From Aquimarina acroporae (lineage in GTDB: Bacteria; Bacteroidota; Bacteroidia; Flavobacteriales; Flavobacteriaceae), in NCBI RefSeq assembly GCF_023195925.1, contig NZ_JALPRE010000015.1, positions 1-64,000 on the forward strand: 64,000 nt of DNA, in the 5' to 3' direction. The translations under genes and the position numbers were made by a program. Shown here in pieces: positions 50,164-59,321 of the stretch; position 1 is the stretch's first letter; each line of letters begins with the position of its first letter. The notes under the pieces were generated by a model. It was not told the DNA's origin and searched no databases. It worked only from the letters and a program-made list of their open reading frames with translations.

Positions 50164-52368
50164 ATGAAAAAGGTAATTTTACTAGTCATTGTTCTTTGTG
50201 CTATAAGCTGTTCCAAGCCAGTAGAAAACAATAAAAATCAGTATAAATATCCTATAGCCCCTTCAAGCCCGGTTTCAGAAAATTACTTTGGAACCGAAAT
50301 ATTAGATGAGTATAGAAATCTTGAAAATTTAAAGGATTCGACTGTTCAAAATTGGTTTAAAGAAGAAGGAGAATTTGCAGATGATATTTTGAGTAAAATT
50401 TCTGGTAGGGATGAACTGATTAAAAAAATGTTAGCATATGACAACCGAAAGTCTTACGAAGTATCTGATGTAAGAGTTACAGAAAAAAATGAGTATTTCT
50501 TTTTAAAACAAGGAGCAGAAGAAGATGTTGCCCGTTTGTTTTATCGTAAAAGTTTTGACAGTGAAGATGAACTGTTATATGACCCTAAAAGCTTTAAACC
50601 AGAGACAGGTCATACGTATGTAATCAATTATATAGAACCTAGTTGGGATGGGTCTCATATCGCAGTTGCCATGACTCATAGCGGAGCTGAAATTTCGGAG
50701 ATGATTATTATTGAAATGGAATCTAAAAAATCGTTGCCGGTAGTAATTGATCATTGTTGGCCTTCAGATGGTGGCGGAGTAAGCTGGTTGCCAGATAATA
50801 GCGGATTTATGTATTTACATTATCCTGAAATTGATCCTACTTCAGATAAATTTTTAAAAGATATGAAGTCTGTTCTTTATAAAATAGGGGATGATTCAAA
50901 AAAATTGAATGTGCTATTAAGTAGAGAGACACATCCAGAATTAAATCTTTCGCCAGAAGATTTTCCAATAGCCGCTTTACAAGGCAAAGATGACAAGTAT
51001 TTATTCGGGTACATTGGCGGAGCTACTGCTTATTACGATTGTTATTATGCAGAAATAAAAGATTTATCAGAAAATAAATTGCTTTGGAAACCACTATTCA
51101 AAAAAGAAGAAAAGATTAGTGAAGCAATTTTTATGGACCAGGATTTAATATATACTTCATCAAAGAATGCGCCTAATTTTCGTTTGTTAAAGACTTCAAT
51201 AGTTAATCCTAATTTTGATAACCCTACCGTTTTGGTTGAAGAAAAAGAAAATGAAGTTCTTAATACCTTTGTCTTTACTTCAGATGGGATTTACTATACC
51301 ACAATTAAAGATGGTGTAAAAGGGAAATTATATAATATAAATAGAGGAGAAGAGACAGCAATAGATTTGCCTGGAGCTTCAGGTAGAGTTAATATTGATG
51401 CAAAGGGAGCTGATTTCTCTGAAATATGGATTTCTTCCATGGGATGGAAAAATGATTATATACGCTATAGATATGATGCTGAAAAGAAGAAATTTGAGGA
51501 AGCAAATCTGGTTAATCTTGCCGATTACCCTGAGTTTGGCGATTTCGTAATACAGGAAGTTTTAGTTCCAGGACATGATGGTGAAGAAATACCATTATCC
51601 ATAATTCATAAAAAAGATATAACACTAGAAGGGCAACATCCAACATTATTATTGGGTTATGGGTCTTATGGGATATCCATTCGTCCTTTTTTCTCTCCAT
51701 CAAGGCTGACTTGGGTTGAAGAAGGCGGAGTGCTTTGTGTTGCTCACGTAAGAGGTGGAGGAGAAAAAGGCGATAAGTGGTATCAAGGAGGTAATAAGAC
51801 TACTAAACCGAATACATGGAAAGATTTAATTTCATGTACAGAATATATGATCGAAAAGGGGTATACAACCAACAGTAAAACAGTTATACATGGTGGAAGT
51901 GCTGGCGGTATTTTAATTGGTAGAGCTATGACCGAGAGACCTGATCTTTTTGCAGTTGCTATACCCGAGGTGGGTATGATGAACCCTTTAAGAAATGAAG
52001 TTACTCCCAATGGTCCAAATAATACAAAAGAGTTCGGTGTAAGTACAGATTCTATTCAGTGTAAAGCATTAATAGAAATGGATTCGTATCTACACATACA
52101 AAAAGGAGAAAAATATCCAGCTACACTTATTACTACCGGGATGAATGATCCTAGAGTAATCGCATGGCAGCCAGGGAAATTTGCTGCAAAGTTACAGGCT
52201 TTAAATAGTTCTGATAAGCCTATCGTTTTTCATGTAGATTATGAGTCTGGGCATGGTATTAATGATACAAAATCAAAAGAATTTGAACAAATTGCAAACG
52301 TATTTGCCTTTGCTTTTTGGCAGACAGGTCATGAAAAGTATCAATTTATAGAAGACAATTTGCAATAA
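50164..52368 (+). CDS. Prolyl oligopeptidase (S9A) lipoprotein
   Basis: A 734-aa serine peptidase that cleaves after proline in short peptides. A lipobox ends VLCAISC (Cys17). The N-terminal beta-propeller is typical (YRNLENLKDSTVQNWFKEE start, GGGVSWLPDNSGFMYLHYPE). In the catalytic alpha/beta-hydrolase domain the nucleophile is Ser579 (HGGSAGGIL), Asp is in TTGMNDPRV and His697 is in ESGHGIND. Marked by GYGSYGISIRPFFSPSRLTW and CVAHVRGGGEKGDKWYQGG. Periplasmic peptide turnover is the likely role. Confidence 0.95.
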   Translation: MKKVILLVIVLCAISCSKPVENNKNQYKYPIAPSSPVSENYFGTEILDEYRNLENLKDSTVQNWFKEEGEFADDILSKISGRDELIKKMLAYDNRKSYEVSDVRVTEKNEYFFLKQGAEEDVARLFYRKSFDSEDELLYDPKSFKPETGHTYVINYIEPSWDGSHIAVAMTHSGAEISEMIIIEMESKKSLPVVIDHCWPSDGGGVSWLPDNSGFMYLHYPEIDPTSDKFLKDMKSVLYKIGDDSKKLNVLLSRETHPELNLSPEDFPIAALQGKDDKYLFGYIGGATAYYDCYYAEIKDLSENKLLWKPLFKKEEKISEAIFMDQDLIYTSSKNAPNFRLLKTSIVNPNFDNPTVLVEEKENEVLNTFVFTSDGIYYTTIKDGVKGKLYNINRGEETAIDLPGASGRVNIDAKGADFSEIWISSMGWKNDYIRYRYDAEKKKFEEANLVNLADYPEFGDFVIQEVLVPGHDGEEIPLSIIHKKDITLEGQHPTLLLGYGSYGISIRPFFSPSRLTWVEEGGVLCVAHVRGGGEKGDKWYQGGNKTTKPNTWKDLISCTEYMIEKGYTTNSKTVIHGGSAGGILIGRAMTERPDLFAVAIPEVGMMNPLRNEVTPNGPNNTKEFGVSTDSIQCKALIEMDSYLHIQKGEKYPATLITTGMNDPRVIAWQPGKFAAKLQALNSSDKPIVFHVDYESGHGINDTKSKEFEQIANVFAFAFWQTGHEKYQFIEDNLQ

Positions 52369-52390
52369 GCATTGATCTTAACTTATTATG

Positions 52391-52426
52391 ATGGGACTAC
52401 TAAAAGTTGTTTTTGGGAAGTCCCAT
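52391..52426. terminator. Possible bidirectional terminator between convergent genes
   Basis: ATGGGACT (52391-52398) and AGTCCCAT (52419-52426) are perfect inverse copies around a 20-base spacer that contains the stop codon of the convergent minus-strand gene; TTTTT follows shortly on the plus strand. Confidence 0.4.
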
Positions 52427-53230
52427 TAGTTGCTTTTTAAAGGTGTACTTTAATTTTTTCATAAGATATTGAGAATCTATAAGTTTCCCTTTCGAAGGAG
52501 TTTCAAAATCATAATCTGGTGCGGGAAATCCCATGCTTTCACAAACCTGACCATAATATTTTGCTTTTTCAGGATGATCTGGGTAGCAAGCATTAAGAAC
52601 TTCATTCCAACAACTAGTCTCGATTATTTTTTTTATAACTCCTATGCAGTCTTCCAGATGAATCAAGTTAACTGGAGCCTTTGGGTTTTTAATATTTTTT
52701 CTCTTAGAGAGCATCGTTGCGGGATGGCGATTGGGACCAAATAAACCTGCAAACCTCAAAACGGTGGTAGAAAAGTGAGTGTTTTTTTGCAGCAGATGCT
52801 CTGTTTCAATAAGCTGTTTCCCGGCGTTTGAGGTAGCATTTGGCAAGGTTTCATTCGAAGTTACAGGAAATCCTTCTACATCGGCAAAAACTGATGTAGA
52901 GCTTATAAAAAGTACGTTTTTGACATTAGATGATTCGATATGTGGAATCAGATTATGTATTTTGCTTACAAAATTCACTTCTGGGTTACGTCTCAAACCC
53001 GGTGGAATATTGATGATGAGTATTTCGGTGTTTTTTAAAAAAGCAGAAATATCACCTTCGGGACCAGTTTCTTGTAATGCAATTTGGTGTGCACTAATTC
53101 CCTTTTCTTGTAATATGTTAACCCTATTTTCAGTAGTAGTTGAGCCGTTAACCGTAAACCCATTCTCTATAAAGGCTTCTGCCAAAGGTAAGCCTAACCA
53201 ACCTGTTCCTAGTATTGCTATATTCCTCAT
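52400..53230 (-). CDS. NAD(P)-dependent epimerase/atypical SDR (YeeZ-like)
   Basis: A 276-aa extended/atypical SDR: cofactor loop ILGTGWLGLPLAEAFIENG, NVLFISSTSVFADVEG, LIETEHLLQ and TTVLRFAGLFGPNRHP. It resembles E. coli YeeZ-type sugar-nucleotide epimerase homologs, with no assigned substrate. It is the last gene of a three-gene minus-strand unit (M28 peptidase, small protein, this), 2 bases from its neighbour. Confidence 0.88.
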   Translation of the reverse strand: MRNIAILGTGWLGLPLAEAFIENGFTVNGSTTTENRVNILQEKGISAHQIALQETGPEGDISAFLKNTEILIINIPPGLRRNPEVNFVSKIHNLIPHIESSNVKNVLFISSTSVFADVEGFPVTSNETLPNATSNAGKQLIETEHLLQKNTHFSTTVLRFAGLFGPNRHPATMLSKRKNIKNPKAPVNLIHLEDCIGVIKKIIETSCWNEVLNACYPDHPEKAKYYGQVCESMGFPAPDYDFETPSKGKLIDSQYLMKKLKYTFKKQLMGLPKNNF

Positions 53231-53232
53231 TC

Positions 53233-53598
53233 TTATCCAAAATAATTTTTAAGCATGAATTCCGAAGAAGCATATTTGTTTCGAATATCTTTAATGGATT
53301 CTTTTGCACTATCTATTTTTCGTTTCTCCCTATAATATGAGCCGCCAATTCCTCCAAAAAACATAGCCAAAAGATCAATAATTCCCGTGGTTTTGCTTTC
53401 TGTACTTAAATCGAGATTAGGAATTTCATTAATGTAATTAAGAATAAATTCATCCTCAATATGATTTAAAAGAAATGTCTTGATTTCATCAGAGTATTGC
53501 CCAAATTGTTCTATTTGTTCTAGACTAACTTTTTCTTTGATTAATCTGTCTGCTTGAACTTGAATGTCGGTTACTTGTCGTAAAATTGAATTATTCAT
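53233..53598 (-). CDS. Small protein of unknown function
   Basis: A 121-aa protein; the ATG at 53598 lies inside the M28 stop region (8-base overlap ATGAATAA), so it is translationally coupled. The start 6 bases further upstream is less likely. It is helical with a hydrophobic glycine-rich stretch (IIDLLAMFFGGIGGSYY) that could insert in or sit on the membrane, followed by a basic helix (REKRKIDSAKESIKDIRNKY). No family recognised. The tight coupling suggests a partner of the membrane peptidase. Confidence 0.7.
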   Translation of the reverse strand: MNNSILRQVTDIQVQADRLIKEKVSLEQIEQFGQYSDEIKTFLLNHIEDEFILNYINEIPNLDLSTESKTTGIIDLLAMFFGGIGGSYYREKRKIDSAKESIKDIRNKYASSEFMLKNYFG

Positions 53599-55972
53599 TT
53601 TCAATAGGTTCTTCGATACCTACAAAAATACTATCTGTTTTCTTTTCCTGGTACTCTGGTACAATAAAACTTTTCTTAATGATTACCGCATCATTCAAAA
53701 CAAATGGCTTCGGAATCATATTTTCATCTCTTGCGGGTATAGAGAAAAGCTCGTTCTGTAATAGATCATATGAAGATTCGTAGAAGACAAATTCGGGAAT
53801 AGAATCCTTATGAAATTGCATTTTTAACTCTAAAGGATCGTTTTTACTCACATAATACGTTAATAGGTGTTGTTTCCAACGTTGGGTATAGGCGTTATAT
53901 GTTTTCCCGTCTGAATATTCAAAATCTGAAGCGGTCACTCCATTTACATACAGAGAATCAAAATTGAATTTTGTTTTAGTATACACATCTATTCGTTTAA
54001 TTTCTCGTTGTGGTGCCAGACAGGCATCGAGATATCTTAGGTTTCCAACGACCGTATCTCTGCTTATATCTACTCTTGGTACGCGCACTCTCTTTAAGGG
54101 AGCATCGTTGGCATAGGCAAAAGACCTTCCGTATTTGCTTTGCAAAGCATTTGCGTTGTAGGTATCTGCAATATTAGACTCTGGAGTGATGTAATTTTTG
54201 GTCCATGAATCTAGAAGTTTATCATACGTTGCCCAAACTGCTTTGTTTTTGTCGGTGTCCAGAATATATACCAAACTATTTGGTTTTTGACGCTCTTCGG
54301 TAAAATCTGAATTTAGGTGAGCAGATATCAAAAATACTAAGGTAAATACCAATGCAATGTTACCTAATATATTTTTTCTTTTGTAAAAATCAACAACCGG
54401 TAATAATGCACCAAATAATAACGTAGTAAGTATTGCAGAAACAAACAAGATTTTAAGTCCTAAAGCTACAGGAAACATCGCGATAAATGGAGCAAGAATA
54501 AAAATAGCAGGAAGTGATAGCACTACCATCAGGTATGGATTAGGTTTCTTTTGACGAATGAGTACAAATAAAGAAATCAAACCAAAATATACCAGAATCA
54601 CAAAATAACTGGCACCTTGTAAATAAAATGCGGCTAATCCTGATAGTACCAACCACATAAATAAAGGAGCAATCATTAAACTTGGTAAATTTTCGGCTTT
54701 GCTAAATCGTTTATATACCTTGAAACAAATGGCAATTGATAGGAGTACAAAAATGGTAATATAGGTATGCCCATTATAAGTAAAACCATGTTGTATCTCG
54801 TTGTATTGGGGATAAATAATTTTGAGAAGTTCCCAAATACCAAAAGTAAGAAACCCTGCTAGATTCATTACTATAAGCATAGCGGCGAAGCCTCTTAGTA
54901 CTTCTTTAAAATCTATTCTATACGCAGTCTTGCCATAGAAAATTAATCCGATAAAAAGTACAATAGCAATAATAAGTAGTATAAATATCCAACTAAAAGG
55001 ATACTTGACCAGGGTAAAGAGCGGAGTGTTAAAATAAATATAGTCCCGATCCGATTTCATGGTACTCAAATCAGATTCTGAAAAATAGGATAGCAATGGC
55101 ATGAGATAACTCCCTTGATGCTGAAGAGTGCTTAGATCCAGATTTTCCCAAGTATCGTTTGAGGTATGGTAATCAAAATGGTCATCGATAAATGCAAAAT
55201 TGAATCCTTCGATATCACCTTGCTCCCGAAGTACCGTTAAATCGGTATCATTGGGTAGCATTTTATAGATGCTATAGGCTAGAGAATTGGTCGCAGGATA
55301 TTTTACTCCGGCTTTAGCAAATTCCTGCATCATTTTACCATTTTTACCGTTGGTTTCTAATAGCATATAAGAGTCACCTCCACTTCCTCGGGCTTCAAAA
55401 TTAAGAGCTACCCCAACCTCTTTTGCCCAAGGGTGTTTTCTTACAAAAAGATCGGCTCCGTTAAGTCCTAATTCTTCTCCATCGGTGATACAAATAATTA
55501 TATCATTTTTTGGTGTTTTGTTTGAAGACAAATATGCGCGAACTCCTTCAAGTATGGTTGCAACTCCGCTTCCCGCATCGCTGGCACCAAAGGAAGAATG
55601 TTGAGAGCTGTCATAATGGGTCATGAGCAATAAAGCTTTACCCTCAGAACTTCCTTCAATTTTTGCTAATATATTTTGTGGGTAGCTACAGTCGCCAGAA
55701 TTATGTACAGAGTAGCCTTGTTGAATTTGAGGTTGTAACCCCATTTTTTTTAACTCTCCAACAATATAAGCTTTAACACCTTCATGTCCCTTACTTCCTA
55801 AATAGTGTGGCTCTTCAGCAATTTTTTTTACATGTTCTAATGCGCGCAGGGTAGAAAACTCTTGAGGAGGAGTATCTAAGCCGGTAATATTATGTGATTT
55901 GCTGGAGTAAAAAGTGTAAAATATAGAAACGAGTAGGAGGAGGAGCGTAAACGTTGAAGAAAATTTTCGCAT
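53591..55972 (-). CDS. M28 family membrane metallopeptidase
   Basis: A 793-aa protein: N-terminal signal-anchor, then a zinc aminopeptidase-like domain (about 60-320). Metal ligands lie in LLMTHYDSSQHSSFGASDAGSG (His, Asp), CITDGEELGLNGADLF (Glu-Glu), LNFEARGSGGDSYML and FIDDHFDYHTSNDTW. From about 335 to 570 there are eight or nine membrane helices, and the last 200 residues form a periplasmic beta domain. The arrangement resembles eukaryotic ERMP1-type M28 proteins. It heads a minus-strand operon with a small protein and a YeeZ-like SDR. Confidence 0.93.
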   Translation of the reverse strand: MRKFSSTFTLLLLLVSIFYTFYSSKSHNITGLDTPPQEFSTLRALEHVKKIAEEPHYLGSKGHEGVKAYIVGELKKMGLQPQIQQGYSVHNSGDCSYPQNILAKIEGSSEGKALLLMTHYDSSQHSSFGASDAGSGVATILEGVRAYLSSNKTPKNDIIICITDGEELGLNGADLFVRKHPWAKEVGVALNFEARGSGGDSYMLLETNGKNGKMMQEFAKAGVKYPATNSLAYSIYKMLPNDTDLTVLREQGDIEGFNFAFIDDHFDYHTSNDTWENLDLSTLQHQGSYLMPLLSYFSESDLSTMKSDRDYIYFNTPLFTLVKYPFSWIFILLIIAIVLFIGLIFYGKTAYRIDFKEVLRGFAAMLIVMNLAGFLTFGIWELLKIIYPQYNEIQHGFTYNGHTYITIFVLLSIAICFKVYKRFSKAENLPSLMIAPLFMWLVLSGLAAFYLQGASYFVILVYFGLISLFVLIRQKKPNPYLMVVLSLPAIFILAPFIAMFPVALGLKILFVSAILTTLLFGALLPVVDFYKRKNILGNIALVFTLVFLISAHLNSDFTEERQKPNSLVYILDTDKNKAVWATYDKLLDSWTKNYITPESNIADTYNANALQSKYGRSFAYANDAPLKRVRVPRVDISRDTVVGNLRYLDACLAPQREIKRIDVYTKTKFNFDSLYVNGVTASDFEYSDGKTYNAYTQRWKQHLLTYYVSKNDPLELKMQFHKDSIPEFVFYESSYDLLQNELFSIPARDENMIPKPFVLNDAVIIKKSFIVPEYQEKKTDSIFVGIEEPIENE

Positions 55973-56142
55973 ATGTGTATTGGTTTAGCTAAAGGTAAGA
56001 AATTAGCCACAAATATTGAACAATTGTTAAAAGAAATGAGTATTGTCTGCACAAATTCTTGACAAAGTTTTAATTGAAAAGAAATAATTATAAGTATGAT
56101 AAAAATATTGGGTTGTTTGATTAAGTTTTTGAAAATCACTAT

Positions 56143-56160
56143 ATTTAGTAATCACTAAAT
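56143..56160. promoter_or_regulatory. Inverted repeat upstream of the CBS gene
   Basis: ATTTAGT, 4 bases (AATC), ACTAAAT: two perfect 7-base arms, ending 11 bases before the CBS gene ATG, with overlapping TCACTA/TCACT repeats. Candidate operator or start-site element; it is too close to the ATG to be a terminator of another gene on this strand. Confidence 0.4.
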
Positions 56161-56171
56161 CACTTAACATT

Positions 56172-56642
56172 ATGGGAATAATCAGTTTTCAAGGGGCACG
56201 AGCTAAGACGAAGAAGCAAAATGATACCCCTATAAAAGTTTCAGATTATATGACCAGAGACCTTATTACGTTTAATCCAGACCAATCGGTTATGGAGGTA
56301 ATTAATACTTTGGTAAAACATAAAATCTCGGGAGGGCCGGTGGTAAATGAAAATAATGAACTTTTAGGAATTATTTCTGAAGGAGATTGTATCAAACAAT
56401 TAAATGAAAGTCGTTATTATAATATGCCTATCGATGATGCTAAAGTAGAACGTTTTATGGTAAGGGATGTAGATACTATTGATGGTAACTTAAATATATT
56501 TGATGCTGCCAATAAGTTTTTACAAACTAAGAGAAGACGCTTTCCAATTTTGGAAGATGGTAAATTAGTGGGGCAAATTAGTCAAAAAGATGTAATGAAA
56601 GCGGCACTTCAATTAAACAGCCAACATTGGAGAGATTTATAA
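56172..56642 (+). CDS. CBS-domain pair protein
   Basis: A 156-aa protein made almost only of two CBS modules: VSDYMTRDLITFNPDQSVMEV..ISGGPVVNENNELLGIISEGD and VERFMVRDVDTIDGNLNIFDAANKFL..RRRFPILEDGKLVGQISQKDV. Such stand-alone Bateman modules bind adenine nucleotides and regulate partner enzymes. No partner is adjacent. It converges on the GIDE-like gene (3-base gap). Confidence 0.92.
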   Translation: MGIISFQGARAKTKKQNDTPIKVSDYMTRDLITFNPDQSVMEVINTLVKHKISGGPVVNENNELLGIISEGDCIKQLNESRYYNMPIDDAKVERFMVRDVDTIDGNLNIFDAANKFLQTKRRRFPILEDGKLVGQISQKDVMKAALQLNSQHWRDL

Positions 56643-56645
56643 TTG

Positions 56646-57353
56646 CTATCCTGTCGTTAAAGCTTTTGGATCATCAGTAATCAATAGTTTGTTTGTTTTA
56701 TCACCCGATAGATATAAGGTTTTGGAAGAGTAACGATCAAAGTTATGATCAGACTCTTTCCAATTTCCTGTGCCCATTACTGCAATTTCTTCATCAATCT
56801 CAATAACTCCCTCGTTGTATCGTAGTGTTTTGTTTAAACCAAAAAAACCTTCACTACTTTCCTGATGTTGATTTAAGTAGTGTTCTAAGTTTTGCGAGGC
56901 ATCGTTAAGAAATCCAGACCTTTTCTTCACGTCTTTTACAAGATAGGTGAGTTTATGTGAACCATTAGTATGAATAATCGCTTTTTCTTGTAAAGACTGT
57001 AGCGCAAAGTCGATATATTTTTCTTCTTTTATAATCGTTTTCCAAGAAGAACTTTTTCCGGTGTTCACTTTTTTCTCGACTTTAATTTGATAATATACAC
57101 AACTTCTCTTGCTGATAGGTGAGACCAATGTAGTATCTAAGGCTATGGCTTTACCGAAGAGTTTTGCATACTCATTTTCTTTGATAGAGGCAATACGTTT
57201 AACAGGGACTTTTTTTAAGTTTCTAAGTATTTTGTTTCTATCATTAAAGTAATATGAAATTACTATTATTGCCAGAACTATCAGGATAAAAATCAATATG
57301 AAAAACAAATTGTCATCCATTGGTATTGTAACTAAAGAGAATCCTTCAACCAT
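56646..57353 (-). CDS. Membrane-anchored GIDE-domain-like protein
   Basis: A 235-aa protein with one N-terminal membrane helix (LFFILIFILIVLAIIVISYYF) and a basic linker, then a domain resembling the GIDE fold of eukaryotic mitochondrial MUL1/GIDE (LFGKAIALDTTLVSPISKRSCVYYQIKVEK, SSSWKTIIKEEKYIDFAL, LRYNEGVIEIDEEIAVMGTG). There is no RING finger, as in other prokaryotic members. An alternative ATG at 57320 (MDDNLFF) would shorten it by 11 residues. Function unknown. Last gene of a minus-strand set with a zinc-ribbon protein and DUF6265. Confidence 0.7.
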   Translation of the reverse strand: MVEGFSLVTIPMDDNLFFILIFILIVLAIIVISYYFNDRNKILRNLKKVPVKRIASIKENEYAKLFGKAIALDTTLVSPISKRSCVYYQIKVEKKVNTGKSSSWKTIIKEEKYIDFALQSLQEKAIIHTNGSHKLTYLVKDVKKRSGFLNDASQNLEHYLNQHQESSEGFFGLNKTLRYNEGVIEIDEEIAVMGTGNWKESDHNFDRYSSKTLYLSGDKTNKLLITDDPKALTTG

Positions 57354-57358
57354 ATTGC

Positions 57359-57706
57359 TTAGTTTCTTTTTACCAGAGCGTAAAAATCATTCTCCAAAGG
57401 TAAGTAACCCTGATCATAAACAAAATAATAGGTGTTCCCAGTTTTGGTAACATAAATACTGGTAAAATGTTGAAAGTCGAACCCTTTGGCAAATAATTTT
57501 GCCTTAGTAGTTTTGGTTTTTTCATTAGGGTTTAACTCCTCAAGAATACGATAGTTCTTTCGTAACCTGTTGTTGATGTTGCGAATTAAGTTTTTGCTAT
57601 CCTTGTTTAATTGATTGTTGAACGAATTCCTACAGTAGTCACTGCAAAATCGTTTGTCTGCACGACCAATAATTTTATTTCCACAAACAGGGCATTCTTT
57701 AGTCAT
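57359..57706 (-). CDS. Small zinc-ribbon protein
   Basis: A 115-aa protein: N-terminal CPVCGNKIIGRADKRFCSDYCRNSFNN (four Cys in CxxC..CxxxC spacing, DUF2116-like treble-clef) followed by a helical and small beta region. It is probably a nucleic-acid- or protein-binding adaptor. It is 3 bases from the DUF6265 gene and 5 bases from the GIDE-like gene, so all three are one unit. Confidence 0.85.
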   Translation of the reverse strand: MTKECPVCGNKIIGRADKRFCSDYCRNSFNNQLNKDSKNLIRNINNRLRKNYRILEELNPNEKTKTTKAKLFAKGFDFQHFTSIYVTKTGNTYYFVYDQGYLPLENDFYALVKRN

Positions 57707-57709
57707 GAA

Positions 57710-58219
57710 TTATTTTCTTTTGTAATTGAATTTTACCTCGTCACTGAAGCCATCTTTATTATGCACGACAACATAAAGGTTTATTTCATTATCGCTAATT
57801 TTTTCAAAAGTAAACTCGTCAAAATATACTCGATCTTTCTCGACTTTTACCAGCTTAAAATCTACAGTTTCATCTTTCTTTTCCCAGCCTTTAAAATCTC
57901 CATGAAAATGCTTGAGCTGTAATAGTAAAGTGTTGTTATTTTCGGTAATGCCGCCTACTTCATAGAACTGTATTTCATTATCTACAACCAACTTAAAAGA
58001 AAACATCATAGAATTACCCAAGGGATCACTCCAAATTTCTTCGGTTGTACCACCAAAGGCTTCTCCTCGCCAATATCCGCTAATCCATGAGATCTCCTGT
58101 AAAGAAGCTTTAGGAGAGTTCATACCGTCGGTAAACTTCAAGACATTCGAAGGGTTATTCTGAGCAAAAGTTGTCGAAATAGACAGGACAAGAAGGAGAT
58201 ATATGTATGGTAACCTCAT
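57710..58219 (-). CDS. DUF6265 family secreted protein
   Basis: A 169-aa protein with signal peptide MRLPYIYLLLVLSISTTFAQ and a lipocalin-like beta domain: ISWISGYWRGEAFGGTTEEIWSDPLGNSMMFSF, YEVGGITENNNTLLLQLKHF. This matches the DUF6265 group, whose role is unknown. First gene of the three-gene minus-strand unit. Confidence 0.85.
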   Translation of the reverse strand: MRLPYIYLLLVLSISTTFAQNNPSNVLKFTDGMNSPKASLQEISWISGYWRGEAFGGTTEEIWSDPLGNSMMFSFKLVVDNEIQFYEVGGITENNNTLLLQLKHFHGDFKGWEKKDETVDFKLVKVEKDRVYFDEFTFEKISDNEINLYVVVHNKDGFSDEVKFNYKRK

Positions 58220-58283
58220 GACTAAGATTTTATAATTGAGAAAGATACGATAAATATTCGTTTACAAACGATTAATAAGAATG

Positions 58284-59186
58284 TCAAAAGAAAATATCCT
58301 GAGCTAGCCTGAAGGTATTGGCATGTGCTTCTATAATAGTTTTTATATCTGGAGAGTAACCACCCCCCATAGAGCACATCACAGGGATTTTTAAATCTTT
58401 ACAGGTTTGCAGCACAAATCTATCTCTTTCTTTACATCCTTCTAAGGAGCATCCTAGTTTTCCTAATTTGTCTGTAGATAGAATATCTACCCCGCACAGG
58501 TAATAAATAAAATCAGGTTGTTGTTTTTGGATAAGCTTGGGCAGCGTGTCTTTTAAAATAGTAAGGTACTCGGTATCATCGATATCGTTGGGTAATGCAA
58601 TATCTAAATCAGAAATCTCCTTTTTAAAAGGATAATTTTTTGCTCCGTGCATTGAAAATGTAAACACATTTGGGTCATCACCAAAAATCTCGGCAGTCCC
58701 ATTACCTTGATGTACATCTAAATCAACAATTAAAATTTTTGTAGCTAGTTTGTTTTGCAATATATATCTGGCCCCAATGGCTTGGTCGTTTAGTAAACAA
58801 AATGCCTCTCCTCGGTCGGTATATGCATGATGCGTACCTCCCGCAATATTCATGGCAATACCATTTTGCAACGCATATTCTGATGCTTTAATAGTTCCAT
58901 CTGCAATGATCACTTCGCGATCTACCAATTCTTTAGACAAAGGGAATCCAATTTTTCTGGCTGCTTTTGGATCCAAGGTAAGTTCGATAAGTTCATTAAA
59001 GTATGCTTGGGTGTGTACTGCCAAAATTGGTTGAGTGCTGGGGACCTTGGGAGTGAAAAAATTATCTTCTACACATGTGCCTTCATACAATAGTTGCTTT
59101 GGAAGCAATTCGTACTTGATCATTGGGAACCGATGTTTTTCGGGCAAGGGATGAGTGTAAATAGAATGATACGCTATTTTGAGCAT
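58284..59186 (-). CDS. Histone deacetylase-family (class II/AcuC-like) hydrolase
   Basis: A 300-aa zinc deacetylase fold protein: IAGGTHHAYTDRGEAFCLLND (His-His), ILIVDLDVHQGNGTAEIF (Asp, His ligands), FTFSMHGAKNYPF and IYYLCGVDILSTDKLGKLGCS (the Asp ligand). Bacterial members deacetylate acetylpolyamines or lysine; the substrate is not set by sequence. It diverges from the MFS gene across 135 bases. Confidence 0.93.
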   Translation of the reverse strand: MLKIAYHSIYTHPLPEKHRFPMIKYELLPKQLLYEGTCVEDNFFTPKVPSTQPILAVHTQAYFNELIELTLDPKAARKIGFPLSKELVDREVIIADGTIKASEYALQNGIAMNIAGGTHHAYTDRGEAFCLLNDQAIGARYILQNKLATKILIVDLDVHQGNGTAEIFGDDPNVFTFSMHGAKNYPFKKEISDLDIALPNDIDDTEYLTILKDTLPKLIQKQQPDFIYYLCGVDILSTDKLGKLGCSLEGCKERDRFVLQTCKDLKIPVMCSMGGGYSPDIKTIIEAHANTFRLAQDIFF

Positions 59187-59321
59187 TTGGTCGATAGCAA
59201 TAATAAATTCATCAAAGCACGAACGAAGATACTATCTTTTTTGATATTGAGGGGATTTAAGTTTACGTTGAGATAAATTTTGATGTAATACCATATCTTT
59301 ACCCCAACAAATTCCTCTTTC

